Origin: Episyrphus balteatus
Taxonomy: Eukaryota > Arthropoda > Insecta > Diptera > Syrphidae
Reading direction: 5' to 3'
Assembly (NCBI RefSeq): GCF_945859705.1
Contig: NC_079136.1
Span: forward strand, 112,178,028-112,242,027
Length of the DNA: 64,000 nucleotides
The translations under genes and the position numbers were made by a program. The first letter of the stretch is position 1, and every line of letters starts with the position of its first letter. The notes below the pieces were generated by a model. The model saw nothing but the letters and a program-made list of their open reading frames with translations. It had not been told where the DNA came from and did no database searches. Positions 21,701 to 30,294 of this stretch are shown one piece after another.

Positions 21701-23750
21701 TCTTTATTAAAATTTGTTTAAGCAAATTTTATTTGTTCTGATCTTTTGAATATAAATCTGATCTTTTGAATTGAAAATAAAATTAATTTTTTTGTATTGG
21801 ATCATAGTGCGTGCAGTAGCGAACCTCTTCTAAAGTAGTTTTGAAATTATTAAATTGCCTCTGAAACTTTTACGGTCCTATAATTTTGAAATATGCAATG
21901 ACAGAGCAATACGATTTCTTAGTTGAAAAGTAGTTATCCGCTCATGAAAAGACCAATCGGTTTGAAGTGGGTCAAACCATCAAACCAAATCTGATGCTGA
22001 TAAACAGATTTACAGCCATATTCTGGCAAACCTCACAAGTCACAAGAACTTCACAAGGTAAGCCGAATTTGATTTTTTGCGGTTTTCGCATAACAAAAAC
22101 ATTAAAATTTGTGATCTGTTCTGAGGGAGGTCACAACTCACAAGTATTTTGTGAGAAATAAATCCTCACAAAATAGAGTTATCCTCACCTTGTGAGGTTC
22201 TTGTGACTTTTGAGAGTTATCGGTGAGGTTTGTCAGAATAGGGTTAGGCTAGTTTTTTTTTCTTGTAATAGTTTCAAAATATAACCTCAACATCAGTCTT
22301 GTTTTTTAATTTTTCATATTGCATTAGGTTTACATAAAAAAAGCAAAAAACTTACCCTCTTAAAGACAAACTATCCGTACAAACTTCTTCACTGTTGTTA
22401 AACTTGTAGTCCATCACACACAAAACTGGTCGCAAAGCCTTCTTATTGCTATCTTTTTCTTTTGAATAACCTAGCACCACTAATTGATTTGTAGTCAACG
22501 GTGCCAGACCACAAATATAGAAACTGGTTTGGAATGTAGAAACTGCAATAAAAACATAAAAACAAATCGATAAATACAATCTATTTTGCCAATTATTATT
22601 ATTCTCACCTGGATCAACAATAAACCCTGGCTCATCTCGAGTTGAAATTCCTAAAACTGTTCTCTTTCTGATAACACATATTCGAATGGTATCCACCCAC
22701 CCGATGAGTAATGTAGTTGCATTCGACCAACGAAAATTGCAACGAAAATTCTCTAATTTGGCACTGAATTAAAGAAAAAAACAAAAATAATAACAAATAA
22801 AATGTGAAATAGAGGAATAAAAAGTTTTAAACTCACTTCTGTGGTTGTTCCCATTTCATTAAACCCAAGGAACATTTCTCATTTAAATCATACACCCGTA
22901 CTCCCAAATAACTAGCCCACGCTACAAATGGACCATTCCAACAGACCGACAGAACATATCCCTCAGCATCGCACAGCGTCGAGGATTTAAGATTTTTTAG
23001 AAAACTCTTTTCATACATTGTAAGCTTTTCATCGCCTTGAAAGTAAAAAAAAACCATTTAAACCTATGCAAGCCAGAAATGTTGATAAGTAAATTGTTTT
23101 TACATACCAACAATAAATCTTTTGCCAGCTAAAACTTTAGGATCTGGATCTAAAGCAACTGCTTTTACAGACTTGCCAATGTTGATTTTTTGATTATTTT
23201 CATCGCTAAACAATCCTGTTATCACAACCTAAATAAATAGGTCAGAGAAAATAGAAACCAGACGAGAGAAATAACAAAGAAAAACAAAACAGAAAAAAAA
23301 CTTACTTTGCCGTCATCTGAACAAGTTGCTACATATTCGCCCTTGGAATCGACAGATATCTCATTTATGCCAACCGCATGAGAAAATGAATTAGATTTAT
23401 TCAAATATGAATCTACAGTGTTTCCTTGATGATCCAAAAGATAAAGACGTCCATTGTAGCTTCCAAAGATCAAGAACTAAGAAAATTTGTAAACAAATTA
23501 GATATTACTGAATAGTTTGGGTTTGTAATAATGCAATTAACCTTTGGATGAACAGCAGCACAAGTAACAACATCATATTTAAGGATTTCTTGCAAATCAT
23601 TGGCAATTCGCTTGTATTTAAATTTTGGTTCAATTTCTTCTTCGGTGCTTTCTGTCTCGGTGTCCTAGTTAAATAAATTTTTTAGCTTTCATAAAGTTTT
23701 GCTACGGATTTTGGTGTATTTTTTCTACTTACACTATTTGCATCGCCCAT
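12740..23750 (-). CDS. lt: Vps41 / light, HOPS complex subunit (complete, 15 exons)
   Basis: Vps41 is a HOPS tethering subunit that acts in late endosome-lysosome fusion. Coding exons, 5' to 3' on the minus strand: 23750-23733, 23664-23542, 23476-23306, 23228-23108, 23035-22837, 22763-22609, 22542-22356, 19149-19009, 14513-14445, 14378-13977, 13913-13727, 13661-13428, 13367-13241, 13172-13069, 13003-12740. All introns are GT-AG, phases agree throughout, and the join gives 833 codons plus TGA; human Vps41 has about 850 residues. The N-terminal third is the beta-propeller (FGSYNGRLYLLDHQG, CSDDGKV, GYVLSVCWNG). The middle is the clathrin-heavy-chain-like helical region. The C terminus is a RING-H2: C784-x2-C787, C807-x-H809, H812, C815, C825-x2-C828. 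Introns of 4.5 kb and 3.2 kb are full of mobile DNA; the larger hosts another gene. The start codon begins the acidic MGDANSDTE stretch typical of the family. Confidence 0.95.
14747..14917. mobile_element. TTAACTACA-family element, copy 2 (in light intron)
   Basis: Ends GGCTTAACTACATTG / GCTGTAATTAAG form an inverted pair. The interior resembles the other copies (ATGCAGAAAGCTTAGATTTT corresponds to their complement around TTCTGCAT). It ends where the next element begins. Confidence 0.45.
14916..16191. mobile_element. 1.3 kb inverted-repeat element in light intron
   Basis: Outer ends TAAGTGGACCATT and AATGGGCCTCTTA are inverted. A second inverted match further in is GCGGTATTTTGACCTAAAA (15001-15019) against TTTTAGACCAAAATACCGC (16079-16097), and GCACCGG / CCGGTGC lies between. 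No coding capacity was seen in the 1 kb interior. This fits a decayed non-autonomous DNA element of unknown superfamily. Confidence 0.5.
16192..16528. mobile_element. GGGCCAGTTGTACAAA MITE, inverted and interrupted copy
   Basis: The right part (16333-16528) is the reverse orientation of the element at 10123-10332: TTGTATAAATATTTAATCCG, GTTTAGCAACTTTTATCTTC, GGCTGAACCACGTTTGTACA. Its left terminal bases GGGCCA are separated from AGTTGTA by the 135 bp hairpin element at 16198-16332. Flanking TTA (16189-16191 and 16529-16531) is the probable target duplication. Confidence 0.65.
16198..16332. mobile_element. hairpin MITE nested inside another MITE
   Basis: Inverted ends GGGGTCGAATTAC / GTAATTCGACCCC, with CATACGTTAACG and CGTTATCG-type complementary interiors. 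It splits the terminal repeat of the surrounding element. This uninterrupted copy serves as the empty-site comparison for the insertion at 6726-7173. Confidence 0.65.
16534..16768. mobile_element. TTAACTACA-family element, copy 3
   Basis: Starts GGCTTAACTACAATAACC and ends GTTTTAGTTAGGC. The interior is nearly identical to copy 1 (TAGCGCTATTTGTTTTTNG, TTCTGCATCATTATTTTTAA, GTCGGAAAAACTGTCACAAA). It abuts copy 4 and the two share a terminal segment around 16761-16768. Confidence 0.6.
16761..16990. mobile_element. TTAACTACA-family element, copy 4
   Basis: Starts GGCTAAACTACATTCACC and ends GCGAATGTAGTTAAGGCTTA. It is more diverged inside than copies 1 and 3 but keeps the order CTATCTGCATCATT and CCGGAAAAACC. 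Tandem arrangement with copy 3. Confidence 0.55.
16988..17100 (+). repeat. GGTTAGGTTAGGT-headed dispersed repeat
   Basis: Begins with the tandem TTAGGTTAGGTTAGGTAGC, then CCGACACACTTAGACCC and ATTGTGATACCACA. I recall similar GTTAGGTTAGG-headed, ACTTAGAC-containing repeats from other fly genomes, so this is probably a dispersed SINE-like repeat and not telomeric DNA. It sits between two halves of TTAACTACA-type sequence (GTTAAGGCTTA before, AGTTAAGGCTTAAG after). Confidence 0.45.
17713..18864 (+). CDS. beta3GalTII: beta-1,3-galactosyltransferase, B3GALT6 type (GAG linker), intronless
   Basis: A type II Golgi glycosyltransferase (family GT31) of 383 residues. B3GALT6 adds the second galactose of the xylose-galactose-galactose-glucuronate linker that anchors heparan and chondroitin sulphate. 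A hydrophobic signal anchor covers residues about 6-26 (LITLFSAIFAFFFGSFLTT). Family motifs follow in order: RQIIRDTWLK, the DxD-type metal site D199-D200-D201 in KVDDDSYVK, ALGGGYVISRSIAEYI, and SEDISMGTWLAPL. The ATG at 17713 was chosen because it gives the short basic cytoplasmic tail MRRMNN before the anchor. The gene has no introns and lies on the opposite strand within the 4.5 kb light intron (14514-19008), about 145 bases from a light exon. Assignment to B3GALT6 is based on remembered family features and length (fly orthologue about 380 residues). Confidence 0.88.
   Translation: MRRMNNLITLFSAIFAFFFGSFLTTIVTNIEKCPSKTTVSKLEQNHDIFLMVLVLSAPNYIDKRQIIRDTWLKVARPLVQPYYPEDFVYVPDYDEDGFLEMESVAEQSNRIRNYLDWLDGVENAVASRRFIKIKHYFAIGTQNLSPVLMGELRKEQNEFNDMLFLLDVRDSYANLTKKLISSLEHLTNHESFTYLLKVDDDSYVKMDYLVNELVSFDRKLIRKSSEYKTNPIPELYWGFFNGRAAIKTRGQWKEEHYYICSKYAPYALGGGYVISRSIAEYIDANSQILNTYVSEDISMGTWLAPLRNIYRRHDIRFDTGYMPRKCRRQHIVLHKRTIQQMKDLYEGKLCTFEVPKENTLKRPLEYYYDWKKPAESCCNNIAV
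19709..19938. mobile_element. MITE, about 230 bp (light intron)
   Basis: Inverted ends TAAACCGGGTGAAAACCAAA (continuing ACAAACCA) and TGGTTTGTTTTGGTTTTCGC (continuing CGAGTTTA) match at 25 of 28 positions. No coding capacity; minus-strand open frames here are artefacts. Target duplication not determined. Confidence 0.6.
21270..21345. repeat. possible terminus of a decayed hAT-type element
   Basis: CCAGCAAAGTACAGCCTGCG followed by GGCCAACTCCGG resembles the GC-rich ends of hAT/Charlie-like elements (CAGNGGTTNNCAA...GCGGCCC). No partner end was found, so this is a tentative fragment. Confidence 0.25.
21601..21678. repeat. perfect 30 bp stem hairpin in light intron
   Basis: Arm 21601-21630 (TCGTCGGCGTAAAGCAAAAT and onward) is exactly complementary to 21649-21678, with an 18 base loop. 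The 78 base structure could be a tiny MITE or a small-RNA precursor. Perfect pairing favours the former. Confidence 0.7.
22014..22244. mobile_element. CTCACAAG-type MITE, copy 2 (light intron)
   Basis: Diverged copy of 9595-9832. It starts AGCCATATTCTGGCAAACCT and ends GTTTGTCAGAATAGGGTT, with the shared interior TTTGTGATCTGTTCTGAGGG and TAAATCCTCACAAAAT. An in-frame-looking peptide across it is an artefact. Confidence 0.7.
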
Positions 23751-24012
23751 ATTTATAAAGTTTAAACACTATTTCAAAGGATTTTTTAAATTAAAAACAA
23801 AGAACTTTGATAATTTTTTTTAGCTAGATTTGATCAACTTTTGTTTTAACAAAGTTTTGAGGCGAGAAATTTGTCATCATAGAACAGCTGGTTTGGTTGA
23901 CAGTTTATGTGTTTCGAATAATTGCCGGTTGGGATCATTGTAACTAGTTGAGAGAAAAAAAAAAACAAAACAATCAGAGATGCCACTTTACGAGAACAAG
24001 GTGGAATTACCT

Positions 24013-24330
24013 ATCGTCGTATCAATAAAATATTGTCGTATGTGCAAAATTAAGGTTTTGAGATTTGAATGCAGTTTTGCTAATTGATTTTTTCTCTTTC
24101 ATTCTGTGGAATCCGTTTTTCGATATCTGTATCCGTTTCCGAGAAAATTGCTATGCATTTTGTCGTATGTGTAGGTTTTTACTAACATTTTCAGTACCTT
24201 TTTGTCGTAAGTGCACAGAAAACGTGCATATAAGACAAAAATTATGACATACTATAATTTTTTCATACAAATTCTGTGTTTCGTTCGGTAAATAATTGTC
24301 GTATGTGCTGTTTTTGCTACACATACAACA
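24013..24330. repeat. cluster of TGTCGTATGTG motifs
   Basis: TGTCGTATGTG occurs at about 24034, 24161 and 24298, and TGTCGTAAGTGC at about 24203. Also present are the partial CGTCGTATCAA at 24015 and the inverted CACATACAACA at about 24319. The intervening sequence is AT-rich and not itself repeated. Confidence 0.6.
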
Positions 24331-24463
24331 ATATTTTACTGAAATTCCAGTAAACGATTGTAAGGAAATACACTGACGAGTGTAATTTCAGTTTTCAGTT
24401 GCAATCAAGATGTCGAACAGGTCGGACGAGATGACCTAGGCTTAAGGCTATACTGGGCCTTAA

Positions 24464-24849
24464 GCCTAGTTTGCTGCTGATGCGAAACGAAAAATTTTTA
24501 AGTCTTCAAAGTCGACAACGAAAATGCTAACGAAAAAATATCATCGAGTATTCTGTCAAAGTCAAAATAAAAAATTCAAAATCAATTTAAAATCAAGAAA
24601 AATTAATAGAAAATAATTTTTAAAGCAAGAAATAAATGAATTAGAAGTGAAAAAATCGTCAACACTGCTGTTGGAGTCAAGAAAAATGCACAGGACAGAA
24701 AAAAGTAAGAGACAAATGAGTGAAAACTCTCCAATTTTTCGCTAGACTGCGTACTGAAAAACGAAAAGCAAAACGAAATTTTCCGTTCAGGATTTCGTTA
24801 ACGAAAATTTGTATGGGAATTTTTTTTTCGCTTCAGCAGCGTACTAGGC
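24464..24849. mobile_element. MITE, 386 bp, TTAA target duplication
   Basis: Ends GCCTAGTTTGCTGCTGATGC and GCTTCAGCAGCGTACTAGGC are inverted and are flanked by TTAA (24460-24463, 24850-24853). TTAA is the target of piggyBac-type elements, but no transposase is present and the superfamily is an inference. A diverged copy is at 50850-51190, and an isolated end lies near 10520-10548. Confidence 0.7.
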
Positions 24850-25155
24850 TTAAAATATTTGTTTTTAATGACTGGTGTAACCGGTCATAAGTTTAAAACC
24901 AATGGGAAACATTTTTTCCACCTCACTGTATTTTGAAATTATCGCTTGGTAGCGTTGTTTAAAGCTGAAAGAATGATATTCATAAATAAACGTTTGGTGG
25001 CGTTGTTTTCAGTTGAAAGAATGACATAAATGACAGAATTCTTGAAATTTGTTATTATTTTGTATGTACGGCAGTTCCAATTTTCGGTGCAGACTTTTTT
25101 CTGAAGAATTGTTTATTAAAAATTTAATTTAAATTAAATTAAATATCTAATTGAG

Positions 25156-28100
25156 ATGACAAAAGAACAAAATATTCGAAAACGTAAAAACGAATCTCCC
25201 ATTAAGGAAAACAATCCAACAGAAATTAAGGAAAATGATTCGAAGGAAAAGAAAACCAAATCTGGGTTTGTTTATTATCGATTTTATTATTATTCTGTTT
25301 TTAATAAAAATATTTTCGAAATTCTATTTTAAAAGCAAACAAGAATTAAATAATTAGAAATATCGTAAAGCAAATAATTTAATCATGCTATTTGTTTGAT
25401 TTGCTTTTTATCTAGTTGAATGGGTCTTCAAATAAAGATGTTTGTCTTATCGGCTTTTAACATCACTTTCTTCAAATCAATCATGTAAACACATTTTTTT
25501 TAGAATAGTGGGGCGGCTAAGCATTAAAAAAGAGCTCAATTGTGCGCTTTGTGATAAAAGCATGAATTTTACAGCGTTGGTAATACTCAATAAGAGTTAT
25601 TTTGAGATAGGTATTGGGTTTTGGGCCACCTTGTATTCCATCTGGGAGAGTAGATACAAGAGTTTTTCTGTGCAGCACCCGCCTAATTACATTTATGATA
25701 GTATAGGTAGTGAAACATTATTTATTAATATGATACATGAGTTCGAGGTATTTTTTAAAGTCCGATCGAATAAAATTCACACAACCATCATTTAAAAAGT
25801 TATTTGGTTCTTCATGAATAGACTTTTACTTAAAGAGCAAGAGCCAGAATATAACCAATTACTCTTTGGAAATAAGTGAAATTTATAGCATTGTTATAAA
25901 AATATCTATAGGTCGTTTCAAATCAAAAGTCCTGACTCTGAGTTTATTTTCTCCCTTCCAATAAAATTGAGAACAAATAAACAAAAAACTCAATTTTATT
26001 GGCTCATTGCGACAAATCAACTAAAAAATAACAACAAATCATGCTTGTTTGAATGAAAGAAATGCTAGAGAAAAAAAATAAACAAACGAAAAATCTGAAT
26101 TTGTTTATTAATGATTTCTATGGTGACGACTCCAAAATAGTTGAAAAATAAAAATAAGATATTTACTGCCCAATTATACAAATGAAAAGATGTGAATAGA
26201 ATTTTAAGTTATGAATTGCTATCATATAAACTGGACATTTCTGGTCCATCTTCACCTAGTCCTATAACAATATCTTCGGCAAGTTATCCCAACTGCCTTC
26301 AAATGATAAATAATTAAATAATTGTATGTTTTTGTGTATTGCCCTCTAATATGGAGTGATGCAAGCCCGGGAGACTTGCCTTCGCTTTCTGCGGCTAACC
26401 CATTGAATCTCACAGACGGATAAATTAATTAAAATAGGGATATCAAGAACTGTTCTTCATTATTTTATCGTAATTTTAGAAAAAGTTCAGCTGCCACAAA
26501 CGTGCTTCCTTCCAGTAAGCGAATGAGTTTTTTTTATTTTTACTCAATTTTCCATGGGACTTTTGTTTTGAATCGACCTATAACTATTATATTAATATTA
26601 ATATTTTACCTAGAAAGATGTATATGAGCCTTCTAATAATCACAAATTTCATACAAATTCGTTTTATTTACATTTTGTTTATCGTTTTAAACACCCTTAA
26701 ACTTAAAATATTAAGTGAACCAATATCTTAAAATAATAGTTAGATATTGTTATAACAATGCAATTAATTTCATTCGATTATCAGAAATTACACAATTATT
26801 TTCCATTCTTTTACTTCGGCACCTCACTCCTTCAAAACTTTAATTTGTATGAAAATTCAATATTCTATGGTAAATAGAAATAATTTATTTTTTATTTTTG
26901 ATTCACATGGGATTTATAAAATATATTATGCAGTTTAAAAAAATGCATACATTTTCCATATTCCATGTGGTACAATGGTACCATTTCAAAATTGTTCTTT
27001 CTCGAAAAAAAAAAAAACACCCTGTAACCCAAAATATTTTGATGGGCATATTTTATTATTTTTTTCTATGGTATATGAAACGTCCGTTCAAAATTTCATC
27101 AACCTATCACTTATGTCCAAAGAGTAATTGGTAATTGGCTATTTACGTAAAAAACTATACCCCGTATTTATAAACGTTGTATAACTTTATATGACTGTTA
27201 TTTCAATTAAATAAAGCATATTTTAAACAATTTGAAAAAAGTAATGCAGAAGACATAAATCAAATAAATACGACTGTATTTTTGAACAGTGCAATAACTT
27301 TTAACATGATGGTCGAGACATTTTGGTATGAATTTTATTCGATCGAACTTAAAAACAATAAAGAATTTATCTATCTATCTATCTAACTTAAAAAATACCT
27401 CGAACTCATGTATCATACTCACAAAAATGTTTCCTTACCTATACTATCATATGCAATTAGGCAAGTGCAATACAGAAAAACTCTTGTATCTACCCTTCCG
27501 AATGGAATACAAGGTGGCCCAAAATAACTCTTATATTGAGTACTACCAACGAAATAAATTTCATGCTCTTATCACAAAGTGCACCATTTTGTTGCTAAGC
27601 CGCCCCACTAGTTTTGTGATGAAAAATTTTAATTAAAAACAATCTGAACTTCTCTTTTTTGTTGCGAACTCCAAGTCCCCAAAAACCCATGATACCATCC
27701 GTAGGCTCGACCATACTTATTCATTAGCGCCGATATGTCGCACCATTTGAGGCCTTGATCTCTTAAAAAAGTAAAATCTTGGAGAAACTTCAAAGTAACT
27801 CATATTCTTGCAGGATACAATTTCCCGATTTAGGAAAAGCCACCCGATCTACAACCCACCGCGTTTGGACTCGATCTGTGATGATAATCTCTGTAATGAC
27901 TGTTGTTTATTTCTACACAAAAGACTCCAAAGAAGTCAAATTTGCCCTGCAAAAAGAAACAATTCCTTTGCGTATGCAAAAAGTCCCGTGTTCCCAAAAG
28001 TACTTGGCCGAAATGGAAGAATTTCCCAAATGTGTCCCATCGACTTGCGGACGTTTTGTCTCAGATTCACTCATTACCAAAACAGAGACACAAATTCTAC

Positions 28101-28763
28101 TAAATTTAGTTAAAGATGTTCTAAAATATGGTGGCTCATCGGGTGGAGCATCAATTTTGGATTTGCATTCGGGAGCATTGTCTCAGGGAGATAAATTCAT
28201 CAATGTCTATTCGTTACCGCAGGCAAATGATGCATTTAAAAAGGAATCTCTAGTCACCTATCGATTAGTTAAATCAAAGATTAAGACCGCTATAGCTCAG
28301 CGATTTGGTATAGATGTTGATAGTTTGTACTTGACTCATCCGACTTTCTTCTCGAGAATTACAAATGAAACGGCGAAAACAATACACGATGAATATTGGC
28401 ATCCGCATGTGGATAAGGAAACTTATGAGTCGTTCCATTATACGTCGCTGTTGTACTTGAATGATTATAAGAAAGATTTCAATGGTGGAAGGTTCCTCTT
28501 TATCGATGGTATGGAGAAGAATAAAACCATTTCGGCTATAGAACCGAAAATGGGACGTGTAAGTGCATTTACTTCGGGTTCAGAAAATTTACATAATGTT
28601 GAAAAAGTAACTGATGGAACTAGGTTTGTATTTGAAAGTAGAAATTTAATAGATTATACAAATTTAATTATTTATATTGTTTTTTTTCAGGTTTGCCATC
28701 ACAATCTCATTTACTTGTAACTCTAATTTTGCTATCAATGATCCGAAATTAAGCGTAGATTAG
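25156..28763 (+). CDS. OGFOD3: OGFOD3-like 2-oxoglutarate/Fe(II) oxygenase (complete, 3 exons)
   Basis: Membrane-anchored member of the prolyl-4-hydroxylase-like dioxygenases; the substrate of OGFOD3 is not known to me. Exons 25156-25265, 27814-28623 and 28691-28763 join in phase at GT-AG introns to 330 residues (human protein about 319). A basic N-terminal tail (residues 1-36) is followed by a hydrophobic segment (VMIISVMTVVYFY, about 54-66). The catalytic domain shows GGASILDLHSGALS, THPTFFSRI, iron ligands H235-x-D237 in HPHVDK and H297 in SENLHNVEK, and the 2-oxoglutarate arginine R307 in DGTR. Order and spacing agree with the human protein as I remember it. The last exon encodes FAITISFTCN, so the open frame running through the second intron is not the real end. 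AATAAA at 28891 is a likely polyadenylation signal. Intron 1 (2.5 kb) holds nested inverted repeats. Confidence 0.92.
25909..26579. mobile_element. MITE, 671 bp, TA target duplication, nested in the fold-back
   Basis: Left end TAGGTCGTTTCAAATCAAAA, right end complement TTTTGTTTTGAATCGACCTA, each flanked by TA (25907-25908, 26580-26581). Internal CCAATAAAATTGAG / CTCAATTTTATTGG also pair. TA duplication fits the Tc1/mariner group; no coding capacity. Confidence 0.7.
27364..27388. repeat. TCTA microsatellite
   Basis: About five units of ATCT/TCTA within the right arm of the fold-back element; it interrupts the pairing of the two arms. Confidence 0.7.
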
Positions 28764-28890
28764 GACTATTGTACACAATTTGCAAAAAAAAAAAAAACTA
28801 AACATATCATTCCAGCTAAAGTTCCAAGAAAACTGAATATTCCTTGTTTTGTATTTATTTTAATTTTAGTTTTCTTTATCTTTATTGTGA

Positions 28891-28896
28891 AATAAA
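28891..28896 (+). promoter_or_regulatory. likely polyadenylation signal of OGFOD3
   Basis: AATAAA 128 bases after the OGFOD3 stop codon, on the coding strand. Confidence 0.5.
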
Positions 28897-28929
28897 AAAA
28901 ATCTTGTTTTGAAAATACGAGTATAATAA

Positions 28930-30230
28930 TTATGTATTCTTTTTAAGGATTTTGTTTGGAAAGCATGAATTTGCTACGTATTTAGAATCTTAGAAACTGT
29001 AACCAAAACCGATATGTTTTAATTTAATTTAAACCGTCTTTTAAACGGCTTTTGTTTAAGACAGTCTGCAGTTCTATTTTCCACATTCCAAAGCTCAATT
29101 TAACCAGCCCAAGTAAAACAATTGATACCACAAATCGGACTCTGAAAACCGACGAAAACTGAAAATTTTGCGTTTTGTTTTTTTTTTTCATTTTTGTTTA
29201 TTCCGAAAAAAGTTATCGTTTTTTCTTTACTTTATTTCAATATAATTTAAAGTTTGGCATAGTAAAAAATTTCAATATTCAGAAATGAACAACAACCAAT
29301 AACATTCCATTACTTTGACGTCTTAAGTGTAAACATGTGTGCGTGATTCTCGTTTTGATTCTGCCTCAAAATTCGGAATCGATTTTCTCTTCTTTTCAGA
29401 ATAAGTAATATTTTTCGATCTATCTTCAACTTTGGAAACTTTTACGTATGAATTAAAAAATATTTTGATCAATTAATTGTTTCTTTTAGTTAAAGACTAG
29501 TAAAAAAACAAACATCAATTATGGACTGAGGAAGCAAAATACTGTTGCAAAGTAGGGACATTTCGAAATTTCACAAGAACTGCATTTAATCGAAAACCGT
29601 TAGGATTATGGATGAACAAGTTACCAAATTCTGAGAGCCCTTAAGTTGGCCTATCTGCACATTTCGTTTGATCCATTACTTTTGCGACACCCTGTTTATG
29701 TTTACCAAAATAAACAAGTAAAAGTGTACCAGCAAAAATATATTTTGTCGGTCGAAACAAAAAATCTGTCAAGAAAAAGGCGTCGTTAATCCATGGAAAG
29801 GTAAAACAAAACGATCGAAAGTGAAAACAATAATACAAAACTTCAAATTCGCCTCCTAAATCGATCAACTTCGTATCCCATAATTGTGCCCTTAATTATG
29901 AAAGTGGACTAAGTCACTCCTAAAAATGGCATCAAATCTAGCCTAAAAATAATTATTATTTAAGAGGTAAAGTTTATTTGAAAGCGAAATCGCAGTAAAT
30001 AAATTGCTCCTCTAGTGATTTCATAAAAAAAATATAATTAAATCGTTATAAGAAAATTATTATGTAAGTTTTTCTTTAAACAATGCAAAAAGTGACTTAG
30101 TCCACTTTCATAATCATGGGCACAATTAGGCCACTGTATAACAACACATATGAAGCTTATGGATGAAAAACTGACTTGTAATCCTTTTTTAGACTTTAAA
30201 AATTGTCGTTAAAAGAAGAAAAATCTCAAA
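28930..30230. other. intergenic region, OGFOD3 to Spf45 (convergent)
   Basis: The two genes end toward each other. A pair of strings, AAAGTGGACTAAGTCACTCC near 29899 and the inverted AAGTGACTTAGTCCACTTTC near 30089, together with CATAATTGTGCCC (29878) and GGGCACAATTAG (30118), outlines a small inverted-repeat element at about 29875-30130. A further motif near 29645, TTGGCCTATCTGCACATTTC, resembles the dispersed repeat near 43385. No gene seen. Confidence 0.5.
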
Positions 30231-30294
30231 AAAACAATCTTCTTTCAAGTCATAAGATTTATTTCTTAAGAATAAAATGCATGTTAATTTATAT

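Larger units (their letters stand above)
23751..25155. promoter_or_regulatory. divergent intergenic region between light and OGFOD3
   Basis: The light and OGFOD3 start codons face away from each other across 1405 bases, so both promoters must lie here or overlap 5' UTR. No canonical TATA box could be assigned with confidence. The region carries a cluster of TGTCGTAWGTG motifs (24013-24330) and a TTAA-flanked MITE (24464-24849) between the two genes. Confidence 0.5.
25506..27610. mobile_element. large fold-back element in OGFOD3 intron 1
   Basis: The left arm begins TAGTGGGGCGGCTAAGCA (25506) and the right arm ends with the complement GCTAAGCCGCCCCACTA (27610). Matches continue inward for several hundred bases: GTGATAAAAGCATGAA against TTCATGCTCTTATCAC, GGCCACCTTGTATTCCAT against ATGGAATACAAGGTGGCC, TACATGAGTTCGAGGT against ACCTCGAACTCATGTA, and ACCAATTACTCTTTGG against CCAAAGAGTAATTGGT. 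Arms are imperfect, with gaps. No transposase was found. The centre contains the separate TA-flanked MITE at 25909-26579. Confidence 0.65.

Noticed and set aside
25442..25795. 117 codon plus-strand frame in the OGFOD3 intron
   Set aside because: It lies along one arm of the fold-back; the other arm does not preserve the frame, so no coding constraint is visible.
28624..28720. OGFOD3 reading straight through to 28720
   Set aside because: A GT-AG intron at 28624-28690 restores the conserved C-terminal FAITISF sequence; the read-through tail is intronic.
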